A DNA stretch of 64,000 nucleotides from Peribacillus cavernae (GTDB taxonomy: Bacteria > Bacillota > Bacilli > Bacillales > DSM-1321): the NCBI RefSeq assembly GCF_003989135.1, contig NZ_RYZZ01000007.1, forward strand, positions 248,001-312,000, given 5' to 3'. Below, one piece after another: positions 44,089 through 53,468 of the stretch. Made by a program: the position numbers and the translations under genes. Numbering within the stretch: the stretch's first letter is position 1; every line of letters starts with the position of its first letter. Under the pieces are notes generated by a model. That model was not told the origin of the DNA and ran no database searches. It saw nothing but the letters and a program-made list of their open reading frames with translations.

Positions 44089-45087
44089 TTAACGGATTCT
44101 AGCCTTACGAAATCCATCGAACACATTGAATGCCGCGGATAAAATAAATATGATTATTATGCTTCCAACTATCCATGTATTAAATTGCATAGCTGTTATG
44201 TTAAATAAACCACTCATATACGTAATAAATTCTTGATGCATTAAATTCGGATTGCTTAATATGACAATGAATACAGTGGTTGAGACAAGCTCGAGAGCAG
44301 TATTAAAGATTGCCATTTTTTTCGTCCATTGCCCTTTGATTAATTTGTAGAGAGCTAATCCAAGTTCGAGTGCGATGATAACGAGAACGATTGGCCAATA
44401 ACGTAGTAAAACTTCCTGATTTAAAGCTGGAATCACAAATTCAAGTCCATCTCCTCTACTTTCATATACACCTACAAGGTGATTCGCATAAAAATAAAGA
44501 GTTGCCCAAATCGCTGTCCACATTAAACTTCCAAATACTTCACACTTTCTAATTGCTTTTTTCTTAGGAATATAAGGGATGTTTTTCAAATCATCAGCTG
44601 TCCATTTTTTAAAACTTGCTGATAATGGATGCTGATCTTTTCCTTTATCTGCTCGTTCTATAATGACGAAAACGAGTGTTACCCAGAAAAAGACTTGAAT
44701 ACCAACTTCAATTATTTTCCATATTCCTTTACCCATAATGGTGAGAACAATATTAATAACAGCCCCGTCTTCCCCAAAACTAATAAAATATTCGGCAATC
44801 ATCGAGATCAATGCAATGACACCAGCAATTGGTAAAATCATTTTCAATAACGAGACATATACATCAAAGTAGCGCGGTCCAATTAGGTGCATTGGTTGAT
44901 CTCGATATCCACTAGCTAACGCTGCTGGATTCCCTAATTTTTCAAGAACTACATTTACATCTTTCTCACTGTAATCATCAGGCAGCATATCCTCAATGGT
45001 TGACCGTAACTCGAGTGCAATATCCTCACGATTTTTTTCAGGCAGCCTGCGAGTGACTTCTTGTATATAAACCTCAATCAAATTCAT
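44089..45087 (-). CDS. HAAS-domain membrane protein
   Basis: 332 residues. The first 80 form the helical HAAS/DUF1700-like signalling domain (YIQEVTRRLPEKNREDIALELRSTIEDML, DVNVVLEKLGNPAALASGYRD), followed by about six hydrophobic segments. Such proteins are usually encoded next to PadR regulators and pass a membrane signal through the HAAS domain. Here it overlaps the padR gene by 14 bases. The ligand or regulated process is unknown. Confidence 0.85.
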   Translation of the reverse strand: MNLIEVYIQEVTRRLPEKNREDIALELRSTIEDMLPDDYSEKDVNVVLEKLGNPAALASGYRDQPMHLIGPRYFDVYVSLLKMILPIAGVIALISMIAEYFISFGEDGAVINIVLTIMGKGIWKIIEVGIQVFFWVTLVFVIIERADKGKDQHPLSASFKKWTADDLKNIPYIPKKKAIRKCEVFGSLMWTAIWATLYFYANHLVGVYESRGDGLEFVIPALNQEVLLRYWPIVLVIIALELGLALYKLIKGQWTKKMAIFNTALELVSTTVFIVILSNPNLMHQEFITYMSGLFNITAMQFNTWIVGSIIIIFILSAAFNVFDGFRKARIR

Positions 45088-45421
45088 CTTCCTTCTCCCC
45101 TTTTAATAAACCATAAAGTTCTTTCGAATTTTTAATCCATTCTTTTTTTAACTGCAAAAAGATTTCTAGACCGTATTCACTTAAAACATAATACTTACGG
45201 GGCCTGCTCTCAGATGTATCCCAACTGCTTGTTACTAACTCCTGTTTTTCTAAACGACGAAGCAATGGATATAAGGTGCTTTGATCAATGTTAATGCCGG
45301 ATTCCTCCAATAACTGAACAAGTGAATATCCATATTGGGGTGTTCGTAATTGACTTAAAACGGCTAATGTCAGCGTTCCTCTCCTAAGCTCTGTCGTTAA
45401 TGAATTCAGTAAAGTACTCAT
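45074..45421 (-). CDS. PadR-family transcriptional regulator
   Basis: 115-residue PadR protein: winged helix RGTLTLAVLSQLRTPQYGYSLVQLLEESGI, DQSTLYPLLRRLEKQELVTSSW, RKYYVLSEYG and a short C-terminal dimerisation helix. Together with the downstream HAAS membrane protein it forms a two-gene regulatory unit. Four 14-bp spaced ACTAT repeats just upstream are the likely autoregulatory site. Confidence 0.93.
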   Translation of the reverse strand: MSTLLNSLTTELRRGTLTLAVLSQLRTPQYGYSLVQLLEESGINIDQSTLYPLLRRLEKQELVTSSWDTSESRPRKYYVLSEYGLEIFLQLKKEWIKNSKELYGLLKGEKEDEFD

Positions 45422-45442
45422 TCACCCACCTCAATTTCATAT

Positions 45443-45493
45443 ACTATATGACATACACTATATGGTTTATACTATGTGTAATACACTATTATG
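45443..45493 (-). promoter_or_regulatory. padR promoter with four 14-bp spaced repeats
   Basis: ACTATATG, ACTATATG, ACTATGTG and ACTATTATG begin at 45443, 45457, 45471 and 45485, an exact 14-base period. On the minus strand they present repeated TATAGT words usable as -10 elements. Likely binding site of the PadR product. Confidence 0.7.
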
Positions 45494-45720
45494 GTTACAA
45501 TAACAATTGAAATTAAATACCCGTTTTAAGAAATAAAAAGAAAATTAGTTAGAAAAGTACATAAAAACAATGTTTATATTCCTACGTTTTTTCCCTGTCA
45601 TTTCATTATTTTGGTTTATTTTATCAAAAGTCTATATTTCTTTTTCTTTGTTCCGTTAAGCTGCACCTGGGGTAAAGTCAAGAAACCGAATTTACAACGT
45701 TAAGAAAATCCAAATATAAA

Positions 45721-45762
45721 AAAGCCAAATTTCTAGGTGTTGTAAGAAAGAAATTTGGCTTT
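45721..45762. terminator. Hairpin in the 45.5-46.0 kb gap
   Basis: AAAGCCAAATTTC pairs with GAAATTTGGCTTT (13 bp, loop about 16). No gene ends beside it; it may be left from a lost gene. The gap 45494-46033 has no credible gene. Confidence 0.5.
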
Positions 45763-45825
45763 GGTTACTACATAAAATGGCCCGATTGCGGAACAAAAAA
45801 ATCCTGCATATCATTACAGGACTTT

Positions 45826-45845
45826 TGATCAAACTTTTTTATAAA
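45826..45845 (-). repeat. Right arm of inverted repeat around the padR-HAAS module
   Basis: TGATCAAACTTTTTTATAAA, the exact inverse of 43926-43945, about 1.9 kb apart with padR and the HAAS gene between them. Confidence 0.8.
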
Positions 45846-46033
45846 TTATCGAACTTCTTTACAAATTATCAAACTTTATTTTAAATCAACAAATTTCTAG
45901 GTTAAGAAAATCTGAAACGGAGGATGCAGGTGATTTATGGATGGTTAAAGCAAATGGCAGCGATGCGGAAGTATGGATTCGTAATGTTGGTGGATATTCT
46001 TTTTTTCCATCAAAGTAATAAAGTTCATTAAAA

Positions 46034-46071
46034 AATAGGGTGTTACATTAGTCGCAATGTAACACCCTATT
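46034..46071 (-). terminator. Intrinsic terminator of dhaS
   Basis: A perfect 16-bp stem AATAGGGTGTTACATT with its complement and a 6-base loop; on the minus strand it is followed by TTTTTAA. Confidence 0.85.
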
Positions 46072-46108
46072 GCTGTTCATTCTAAACACAGTCGGAATTG
46101 TTTACTGA

Positions 46109-47596
46109 TTATTTATCAAGATTTACCCAAACGCTCTTCACTTCGGTATAGTTGTTTAATGCGTAGGATCCCATTTCGCGGCCGATACCGGAAGATTTGT
46201 AGCCGCCGAATGGAGAGGCTGCGTCGAAGGCATTATAGCAGTTTACCCAGACTGTACCGGCACGGAGTTTGCTTGCAACATAGTGGGCATTGGAGATATC
46301 GCGTGTCCACAACCCGGCTGCAAGGCCGTATTCGCTTTGGTTAGCACGGTCGATGACCTCATCGAGATCATCGAACGGCATGGCCGCGATAACCGGTCCG
46401 AAAATTTCTTCGCGGGCAATCGCCATTTCATCCTTGACGGCTGCGAAAATGGTAGGCGATACAAAATAGCCATCATCCTGCGGCTTATCTCCGCCTACAA
46501 GCACTTCGGCACCTTCATTTCTTCCTTTTTCAATATAGCCGAGAACGCGGTCCTGCTGCTCCTGAGAAACAAGCGGCCCAATTTGTGTTTCGGGATTGAG
46601 TCCGGCACCCTGTTTAATATCTTTGGCATGAGAGACCATGTCCGCGACGACATTATCATAATGCTTCTTTTGGATGAAAACGCGTGAACCAGCACAGCAA
46701 ACCTGCCCCTGGTTGAACATTACACCGTTAAGAGCGCCGGGGATCGCTTTTGAGAAGTCGGCATCAGGCAGGATGATATTCGGCGATTTGCCGCCCAGTT
46801 CAAGGGTAACCCGCTTTAAAGAATCCGCTGCTGTTCTCATGATATGCTTTCCAACTTCTGTAGAGCCAGTAAAGGCAATTTTATCAACTAGAGGGTGGTT
46901 GATAAGCGCTCCCCCTGCTGTTTCACCGAAACCAGGAACGATATTGACTACCCCTTTCGGGAATCCTGCTTCTTCGATTAATTCCGCTAAGTATAGGACA
47001 GACATTGGCGTTTGCTCTGCCGGCTTCAGGATAACCGTACAGCCGCTAGCAAGTGCTGCACCGATCTTCCACATTGCCATAAGCAGCGGGAAATTCCAAG
47101 GGATGATCTGGCCGACGACACCAACAGCTTCATGTCTTGTATAGTTAAAATAATTACCGCTTACCGGAATCGTTTGGCCAACGATTTTTGTGGACCAGCC
47201 GGCATAGTATCTCATATGTTCAATCGCCAGAGGAATATCCGCATTGGTTGTTTCGCCAATCGGTTTTCCATTATCCAACGTTTCTAACTGTGCTAATTCT
47301 TCTTTATTCGCTTCCATTAAATCAGCGAGCTTGTACATCAGCCGGCTTCTTGAGGCAGCGCTCATTCTCGACCATGGGCCTTCATCAAAAGCTTTCCGTG
47401 CCGCTTTTACGGCTAAGTCGATGTCCGCCTGATCGGCTTCATATACTTCAGCTAAAGTTTCGCCGGTGGCCGGGTTCGGAGTTTTAAAGGTTTTTCCTGA
47501 GGCACTTTCGATAAATTCCCCATTAATGTAAAGCTTTTTGGGTCCCTGTAAAAATTGCTGTAACTTTTTGCTGATTTCCAGTGTAAGATTTGTCAT
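46109..47596 (-). CDS. dhaS: Aldehyde dehydrogenase (DhaS-like)
   Basis: 495-residue NAD(P)-dependent aldehyde dehydrogenase. Catalytic Glu in VTLELGGKSPNI, catalytic Cys in FNQGQVCCAGSR, cofactor-binding FTGSTEVGK and the active-site IPWNFPLLMAMWK are all present. The start was set at the ATG (complement of 47594-47596) after AAGGAGGG, which gives the standard family length; the open frame extends a further 39 codons without similarity. Oxidises an aldehyde to the acid; substrate unknown. Confidence 0.93.
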   Translation of the reverse strand: MTNLTLEISKKLQQFLQGPKKLYINGEFIESASGKTFKTPNPATGETLAEVYEADQADIDLAVKAARKAFDEGPWSRMSAASRSRLMYKLADLMEANKEELAQLETLDNGKPIGETTNADIPLAIEHMRYYAGWSTKIVGQTIPVSGNYFNYTRHEAVGVVGQIIPWNFPLLMAMWKIGAALASGCTVILKPAEQTPMSVLYLAELIEEAGFPKGVVNIVPGFGETAGGALINHPLVDKIAFTGSTEVGKHIMRTAADSLKRVTLELGGKSPNIILPDADFSKAIPGALNGVMFNQGQVCCAGSRVFIQKKHYDNVVADMVSHAKDIKQGAGLNPETQIGPLVSQEQQDRVLGYIEKGRNEGAEVLVGGDKPQDDGYFVSPTIFAAVKDEMAIAREEIFGPVIAAMPFDDLDEVIDRANQSEYGLAAGLWTRDISNAHYVASKLRAGTVWVNCYNAFDAASPFGGYKSSGIGREMGSYALNNYTEVKSVWVNLDK

Positions 47597-47861
47597 GAAT
47601 ACCCTCCTTGAGTTTTGGTAATGGTATTTGTGCAAACCATGATGCATGCATGAAGGAGTGCAACCATGTTCACTCCCATAAACTATCATATCCAAAATAA
47701 TTAAAATTTTCAATTAACAACTACCAACTTTCAATTGACAAAACCCGACAATATCATCCAGAAAACAACAGAGGAATCTGTTGCGAAGAATGGAATAAAA
47801 GAAGATAGAAAAAAATATTGTACCTGGAATAAATAAAGCCGCACAAAAAAGGAGAGTTTAC

Positions 47862-50213
47862 ATGGGCAATTGGGAAAAAGAAATCGCCACCGAACAAAAC
47901 CGAGCCAATGAAGTTGCTGCCAAGATAACAAAAGCAGCAGCTGCTATCCAACAGGTGATTGGTAACGCAAATACAGATATCAAATCGATAAGGAAGCATT
48001 TTTGGGACGATGTTACTGTAAATCTCGATAATGCAGATGAAATCGGAGAAACATATACAAGCATTAAGCAACAATCGGAGCTCTTGAACGAAAGAGAACG
48101 ACGGCAAAACCATTCCTTCAATCGGATTCAGCTTCTCAAACGGCTAAACAACTCTCCTTATTTCGGCAGGATTGATTTTATCGAACATGGCGAAAGTGAA
48201 ACAGAAAAAATATATATCGGAATCTGTTCCTTTTATGACGAGGAAACAGAGTCATTTTTGGTCTACGATTGGCGGGCTCCGATTTCGAGTGTCTATTACG
48301 ATTATCCACTTGGGCCAGCGGCGTATGAAGCGCCTTATGGAAAAATCTCCGGGACGCTTGAATTGAAACGCCAGTACATCATCCGCAACGGGGAAATTAC
48401 AAGTGTATTCGATACAGGGGTGACGATCGGCGATGAACTACTGCAGGAGGTACTGGGCGGTCAGGCCGACTCCCAGATGAAAAGCATAGTCGCTACTATT
48501 CAAAAAGAACAGAATCTCATCATCCGGAATGACAAAAGCCGTCTGCTGATTGTACAGGGAGCAGCGGGAAGCGGGAAAACATCAGCTGCCCTCCAGCGTG
48601 TTGCTTACCTTTTATATCGTTATCGTGTAAAGCTTACGGCAGATAACATTCTGCTTTTTTCTCCTAATCCGTTGTTTAACAGCTATGTTGCAAACGTCCT
48701 GCCAGAACTTGGAGAAGAAAATATGCAACAGACCACCTTCCAGCAATACTTGCTGCAAATGCTTGGCCGCGAATTTGATGTGGAAGATGCCTTTATACAA
48801 ATGGAATATGTATTGACTGCAGTAGGTCAACCGGGATATGATACTCGATTAAACGGTATTTCCTTCAAATCCTCGCTGGAATTCATGGAAATGATCGAAG
48901 GATATCTGGAAGAATTAATGAAAAGCGGAATGATCTTTACAGATATCAAGTTTCTTGGCAGGGTGCTGATTTCTTCCCAAAGCATCTATGACTATTTTTA
49001 CGGGCTGGGAGCTACACGGCCGATTTCGAATCGAATGAAGCTCGTTTCCGAATGGCTTCGGAAAGAACTGAGGCGGTATGAAAGACAAGAGGTGAAAAAA
49101 TCATGGGTCGAGGAAGAAATGCAATACCTTGATAAAGAAGATTATTTAAAGAGTTATCAAAAGGTGAGCAATGAAAAGCGCATGAAAGAGGATACGTTCG
49201 ATGATATCGAGCGGGAACAGGAAGTGCTGGCTGCTTTTATTGTAAAAAGACGATTCCGGCCGCTTTATAAAAAAGTGAAAGAGTTTGCCTTCCTGGATGC
49301 AGCCGAGTTATATCGAAGGTTGTTTGAGAAAGAGGCATCAGCAGCCGATTGGAAAAAAATCTGCCATGAGACAATTGCAAATCTCGATGATGGAGAGCTG
49401 TTGTATGAAGATGCCGCCCCTTTCTTGTTTTTTAAAGAACAAGTAGAGGGATTTAAGACAAACACGCTAATCCGCCATGTATTTATCGATGAGGCACAGG
49501 ATTATTCCCCGTTCCAGTTTGCCTTTATCAAAAAAATATTTCCGAGAAGCAAATTGACGGTGCTCGGCGATTCCAACCAAACGATTTTTGCACAAGGAAA
49601 TGAAGTTGGCTTGGAGGTCGTGGCATCACTGTTTATGGAAGAGGAAACAGAAAAGATTACATTAACAAGAAGTTACCGTTCTACGCTGCAAATTGTGGAG
49701 TTTACTCGGAAGATGATTGAAGGAGGGGATGAGATTGAGCCTTTCAACCGGAAAGGAAATAAGCCTGTCGTTTTACAAGTAAATGATGAGCAAGATACCG
49801 CTGACTGTATTGCAGAAACAATCAAAGGATTGCAAGCGCAAGGACACCATACCATTGCAATCATTTGCAAGACAGCATCCGAAAGCAGAGAAGCTTATCT
49901 GGAATTAAAGGAGCGGCTGTCATTGAAGCTGATTGGGACCGGGAAGACAGATTATGAAGCAGGAATCGTTGTCATTCCATCATACCTGGCGAAGGGCATC
50001 GAATTTGATGCCGTCGTTATTTATGACGGTTCAAAAAAAAGCTATGGTTTAGAAAGTGAGCGGAGGTTGTTCTACACAGTTTGTACACGTGCGATGCATG
50101 AACTCTATATATGTTCAAAGGGGGAGATCAGCCCATTCGTGGCAGAAACCCCGGCAAATTTGTATGAGCAAAGAACATGGAAGGAAAGTTTTCATAGTAG
50201 AAAATCAAAATAA
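47862..50213 (+). CDS. helD: RNA polymerase-recycling ATPase HelD
   Basis: 783-residue superfamily 1 helicase-like ATPase that releases stalled RNA polymerase from DNA. The N-terminal coiled coil (about residues 1-90, inserted into the RNAP secondary channel) precedes Walker A GAAGSGKTSAAL (about 235), Walker B-like FIDEAQDYSP, VLGDSNQTIF, LTRSYRST, and the C-terminal helicase motif IEFDAVVIYD. ATG after AAAGGAGAG. Normal length for HelD. Confidence 0.95.
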   Translation: MGNWEKEIATEQNRANEVAAKITKAAAAIQQVIGNANTDIKSIRKHFWDDVTVNLDNADEIGETYTSIKQQSELLNERERRQNHSFNRIQLLKRLNNSPYFGRIDFIEHGESETEKIYIGICSFYDEETESFLVYDWRAPISSVYYDYPLGPAAYEAPYGKISGTLELKRQYIIRNGEITSVFDTGVTIGDELLQEVLGGQADSQMKSIVATIQKEQNLIIRNDKSRLLIVQGAAGSGKTSAALQRVAYLLYRYRVKLTADNILLFSPNPLFNSYVANVLPELGEENMQQTTFQQYLLQMLGREFDVEDAFIQMEYVLTAVGQPGYDTRLNGISFKSSLEFMEMIEGYLEELMKSGMIFTDIKFLGRVLISSQSIYDYFYGLGATRPISNRMKLVSEWLRKELRRYERQEVKKSWVEEEMQYLDKEDYLKSYQKVSNEKRMKEDTFDDIEREQEVLAAFIVKRRFRPLYKKVKEFAFLDAAELYRRLFEKEASAADWKKICHETIANLDDGELLYEDAAPFLFFKEQVEGFKTNTLIRHVFIDEAQDYSPFQFAFIKKIFPRSKLTVLGDSNQTIFAQGNEVGLEVVASLFMEEETEKITLTRSYRSTLQIVEFTRKMIEGGDEIEPFNRKGNKPVVLQVNDEQDTADCIAETIKGLQAQGHHTIAIICKTASESREAYLELKERLSLKLIGTGKTDYEAGIVVIPSYLAKGIEFDAVVIYDGSKKSYGLESERRLFYTVCTRAMHELYICSKGEISPFVAETPANLYEQRTWKESFHSRKSK

Positions 50214-50272
50214 TAGGTAAAATAGGTAAGAATTGATTATCTTATCGGTAGATATGCTTCATGGAGGTTTAT

Positions 50273-51484
50273 ATGGGAAACAAAAATAAGACAGTCTCGG
50301 AACGCAAACTGCTTAGCATTGCCGGAATGGGCTGGATGTTTGATGCAATGGATGTCGGAATGCTATCTTTTATTGTCGTTGCATTGCAGACAGAGTGGAA
50401 TCTTTCATCCGAAGAGATAGGGTGGATTGGAAGTATCAATTCCATTGGGATGGCAGTCGGTGCCTTTTTGTTCGGAATTCTTGCCGACCGGATCGGAAGG
50501 AAATCCGTTTTCATGATTACGCTTCTCTTGTTTTCAATTGGCAGTGGGATCTCTGCAATGGTTACCTCCCTTGGAGTGTTTTTACTGTTGCGATTCCTGA
50601 TCGGGATGGGCCTCGGCGGAGAGCTTCCGGTTGCTTCAACGCTTGTATCCGAAAGTGTCGCGGCTGAAAAACGGGGAAGGGTGGTTGTGCTGTTAGAAAG
50701 CTTTTGGGCAGGCGGCTGGTTAATAGCTGCATTGATTTCTTATTATATTATTCCGCAATTTGGCTGGCGGATCGCTCTTATCCTAAGTGCATTGCCTGCT
50801 TTATACGCCCTTTATTTGCGGTTGAGTCTTCCGGATTCGCCCAAATACGTTTCACAGCAAAAACAAAAAAGACCCACGATATGGCAAAACATTAAAAGTG
50901 TTTGGGCAAAAGATCATTTACGGCAGACCATCACGCTTTGGATCCTCTGGTTTTGTGTTGTCTTTTCCTACTACGGCATGTTTTTATGGCTGCCCAGTGT
51001 GATGATTTTGAAGGGTTTCAGCATGATTAAGAGTTTTCAATATGTATTGATTATGACACTTGCACAGCTTCCCGGTTATTTTACCGCAGCCTGGTTTATT
51101 GAAAAAATGGGCCGAAAGTTCGTACTGGTAACTTATTTAATCGGGACAGCGGTCAGCGCTTATTTCTTTGGGTCGGCTGAAGAATTGTCTTTGTTAATTG
51201 CTTCAGGCATTTTCCTATCTTTCTTCAATCTTGGTGCATGGGGCGCGTTATATGCCTATACACCGGAGCAGTACCCGACTTCGATCAGGGGAACGGGAGC
51301 TGGGATGGCTGCTGCGGTCGGGCGTGTAGGCGGAGTTCTCGGACCGCTCCTAGTCGGCTATATGGTCGCACAAAAGTCATCGATTACGACTATTTTTACG
51401 ATTTTCACCATTTCTGTCCTGATTGGTGCGATTGTTGTTGGAATCTTCGGTAAAGAGACGAAAAATACCGAGCTTGCCGAGTAA
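50273..51484 (+). CDS. niaP: Niacin permease NiaP (MFS)
   Basis: 403-residue major facilitator with 12 hydrophobic segments, closely resembling B. subtilis NiaP/YceI: RKLLSIAGMGWMFDAMDVGM, WIGSINSIGMAVGAFLFG, ADRIGRK, GMGLGGELPVASTLVSE, FYGMFLWLP-like YYGMFLWLPSVM and AYTPEQYPTSIRGTG. Imports nicotinate for NAD synthesis. Start at ATG 50273 after TGGAGG. In relatives NiaR controls it; I did not identify a clear NiaR site. Confidence 0.88.
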   Translation: MGNKNKTVSERKLLSIAGMGWMFDAMDVGMLSFIVVALQTEWNLSSEEIGWIGSINSIGMAVGAFLFGILADRIGRKSVFMITLLLFSIGSGISAMVTSLGVFLLLRFLIGMGLGGELPVASTLVSESVAAEKRGRVVVLLESFWAGGWLIAALISYYIIPQFGWRIALILSALPALYALYLRLSLPDSPKYVSQQKQKRPTIWQNIKSVWAKDHLRQTITLWILWFCVVFSYYGMFLWLPSVMILKGFSMIKSFQYVLIMTLAQLPGYFTAAWFIEKMGRKFVLVTYLIGTAVSAYFFGSAEELSLLIASGIFLSFFNLGAWGALYAYTPEQYPTSIRGTGAGMAAAVGRVGGVLGPLLVGYMVAQKSSITTIFTIFTISVLIGAIVVGIFGKETKNTELAE

Positions 51485-51492
51485 GTAGATCA

Positions 51493-51540
51493 AAAGGCTG
51501 TCTCATCTGTTAAAGATAACTGATGGGACAGTCTTTTCTT
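51493..51540 (+). terminator. Intrinsic terminator of niaP
   Basis: AAAGGCTGTCTCATC pairs with GATGGGACAGTCTTTT (one G-U), followed by CTTTTG. Confidence 0.8.
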
Positions 51541-51599
51541 TTGCGGAAAGATTTATGGAACGAAATTCAGGATTTTAAAATCAGATAGATGATTGGTGA

Positions 51600-52109
51600 T
51601 TAGAGCCTGCGATTGCCATATATTTTTCCCTCCAAATAGCTGTTTTTCAAAAAAATCTTTAACAATACAAACGCAATGGTCGCTCCCGTAAATGAGCTTA
51701 GTGTGAAAGCAGGCAGGAAGCCGAGTAACGCTACCTTTTCTCCTAAAAACAAGATGGCTATTGGATAACATGCCAATGCTCCAATAACGCCCGTACCGAC
51801 AACTTCCCCGAGGCAGGCAAACGTAATTCTTTTTGTTTTTTTATAAAGCCAGGCGGCAAGAAGAGCGCCAATCATGCTTCCCGGAAAGGCAAAAACCGAC
51901 CCGGTTCCTGCCAGATTTCGCAGCAGTGAAACGATAAATGCCTGGGCGAGGGCATAAGCCGGCCCGAGCATAACAGCTGTAAGTACATTGGCTAAATGTT
52001 GTATTGGGAAAATTTTAGCAACCCCCGCAGGTATAAAAATGAATGAACTAGTAAGTGCAGTCAACGCGGTAATCATTGCCGTTAACGAAAGCTTTCTAAT
52101 ATTGTTCAA
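51600..52109 (-). CDS. thiW: ThiW, thiazole ECF transporter S component
   Basis: About 169-residue membrane protein with five or six hydrophobic segments and ThiW-type blocks (FIPAGVAKIFPIQHLANVLTAV, GPAYALAQAFIVSLLRN, GTGSVFAFPGSMIGALLA). It binds the thiamin precursor hydroxyethylthiazole and uses a shared ECF energy module. Start chosen at TTG (complement of 52107-52109), eight bases after AAAGGAG; an upstream TTG overlapping the tenA stop has no ribosome binding site. Second gene of a TPP-riboswitch operon. Confidence 0.9.
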   Translation of the reverse strand: MNNIRKLSLTAMITALTALTSSFIFIPAGVAKIFPIQHLANVLTAVMLGPAYALAQAFIVSLLRNLAGTGSVFAFPGSMIGALLAAWLYKKTKRITFACLGEVVGTGVIGALACYPIAILFLGEKVALLGFLPAFTLSSFTGATIAFVLLKIFLKNSYLEGKIYGNRRL

Positions 52110-52126
52110 ATGATCATCTCCTTTGG

Positions 52127-52813
52127 TCAAATGGGCCAGCTATCCTGGCGGTACATGCTTTCCCAGAATAAAAATTCCAAGCGGGAAGTCGTTAAAAAGT
52201 GCTTTTCAAGCCTGGAAAGCTCTCCTTCTGGAAGCCCCTTCGTTAGGTTATCCATTAGTTCGATCAGCCATTGGGACATGGAAATGAACTCATTCGAAGA
52301 ATACATATGTATCCATTTTTCATAGCGGTTTGAAAGAATTGTGTCGCCATTTTGAGCTTTTAAAAGCAGGCCGATCTCCCGGTAATCCCAGGCGCATGGG
52401 AGCAAGCAGGCCACGAGATCAGTGAGTGTTCCGCTGTAAGCTGCGTTCAGCATATACCCCGTATAAGCTAGATTGATAGGGGATGGGACAGTAAGCTCAA
52501 GTTCTTTCCGGGAAATGCCAAACTCTGCAGCATATTGGCGATGAAGTTCCATCTCGAAGTGGACCGTTTCATGAAGGTTTTGCGAGAATTTCGCCATTGT
52601 ATCCAAAGTGTTGGCTTTTGCCGCTCCCATAGCAAACAAGCGGGCATATTCAATCAAATATACATAGTCCTGCTTCATATAAAAGATAAAAATATCCTCG
52701 GGGAGGGTACCGTTCCCGATTCCCTGGACAAACGGGTGAAGATGGTTTTTTTCCCAAATGGGTGCGGCTGATTGGAATACCCTTTCTGTAAAGCTTTTCG
52801 TTTTTGAATTCAT
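52127..52813 (-). CDS. tenA: TenA, aminopyrimidine aminohydrolase (thiaminase II)
   Basis: 228-residue helical enzyme that hydrolyses aminomethylpyrimidine from degraded thiamin to HMP for salvage. The catalytic Cys lies in ACLLPCAWDYREIG, the catalytic Glu in RLEFLFWESMY, and the substrate Tyr region in YMKQDYVYLIEYARLF. ATG start after AAGGAGG. With thiW it salvages both halves of thiamin, under two TPP riboswitches. Confidence 0.94.
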   Translation of the reverse strand: MNSKTKSFTERVFQSAAPIWEKNHLHPFVQGIGNGTLPEDIFIFYMKQDYVYLIEYARLFAMGAAKANTLDTMAKFSQNLHETVHFEMELHRQYAAEFGISRKELELTVPSPINLAYTGYMLNAAYSGTLTDLVACLLPCAWDYREIGLLLKAQNGDTILSNRYEKWIHMYSSNEFISMSQWLIELMDNLTKGLPEGELSRLEKHFLTTSRLEFLFWESMYRQDSWPI

Positions 52814-52844
52814 ATTGCTGCCTCCTTATTAATAAATATATGGT

Positions 52845-52879
52845 AAAAAAAGCCGCTTTCCATTGAGGAAGCGGCTTTG
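52845..52879 (-). terminator. Riboswitch expression-platform terminator (aptamer 2)
   Basis: On the minus strand AAAGCCGCTTCC pairs with GGAAAGCGGCTTT (one bulged base) followed by seven T residues, between the second TPP aptamer and tenA. Confidence 0.9.
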
Positions 52880-52907
52880 GTAACGAAACAAAAGATGCCT
52901 TCGTATT

Positions 52908-52995
52908 AGCCTGCTTCCCTACGCTGGTATAAACCAGATCAGGTGCGAAGGGTTTTAATCATCGATTTCTCAGCCATACGGCTCCCCCAGCAGTT
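52908..52995 (-). ncRNA. TPP riboswitch aptamer 2 (proximal)
   Basis: Minus strand carries the THI-box elements in order: CTGGGGGAGC, GGCTGAGA, AACCCTTCGCACCTGATCTG and ACCAGCGTAGGGAAGC. Followed by its own intrinsic terminator before tenA. Confidence 0.95.
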
Positions 52996-53008
52996 AAACT
53001 ATTAAATT

Positions 53009-53047
53009 ACAAAAGAAATCCCGCTTCTGGATACAAAGAAAGCGGGG
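53009..53047 (-). terminator. Riboswitch expression-platform terminator (aptamer 1)
   Basis: On the minus strand CCCGCTTTC pairs with GAAGCGGG and is followed by ATTTCTTTTG, between the two aptamers. Confidence 0.85.
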
Positions 53048-53075
53048 TGAGATGAACAATGTTATGATTCAATCT

Positions 53076-53166
53076 GCCACTTCCCTCCGTCGGCACGACC
53101 CGGTTCAGGTTCAAAGGGTTTAGAACATTGTTCACTCTCAGCCTCTCCAAAGGCTCCCCCAGCGCT
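53076..53166 (-). ncRNA. TPP riboswitch aptamer 1 (distal)
   Basis: Minus strand: GCTGGGGGAGCC, GAGGCTGAGAGTG, AACCCTTTGAACCTGA, CCGGGTCGTGCCGACG and GAGGGAAG. A complete THI-box aptamer upstream of the first, each with its own terminator, forming a tandem riboswitch. Confidence 0.95.
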
Positions 53167-53468
53167 ACATCAATATGTAATTATCTCGATCATAACACGC
53201 CGTGCAGAAAAATCAACTGCTTTTTAAATGATGGTACAAAATGTGTTTGTACAGGGATAATCTATAGTATAGTGGAAATTCGATAGTTCGTTTTTGAGGT
53301 ATCTAAGGAAACAATAACGCCAATTTTTCGATACTTTCTTGCAATTTGATTACAAAAACCTTAAATTTTGAAGATCTCCATTTTTTATAGGCAAAAGGGC
53401 TTGTTTATAAGGAATAGTTCCTTTAATATACTTTGTAAATAAATAGTAAAAAAGAGAGGTTTGGGAAT

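Noticed and set aside
45903-46017. Short frame reading DLWMVKANGSDAEVWIRN
   Set aside because: Looks like a scrap of a beta-propeller protein but has no start, no continuation and no support; mentioned only as a possible remnant.
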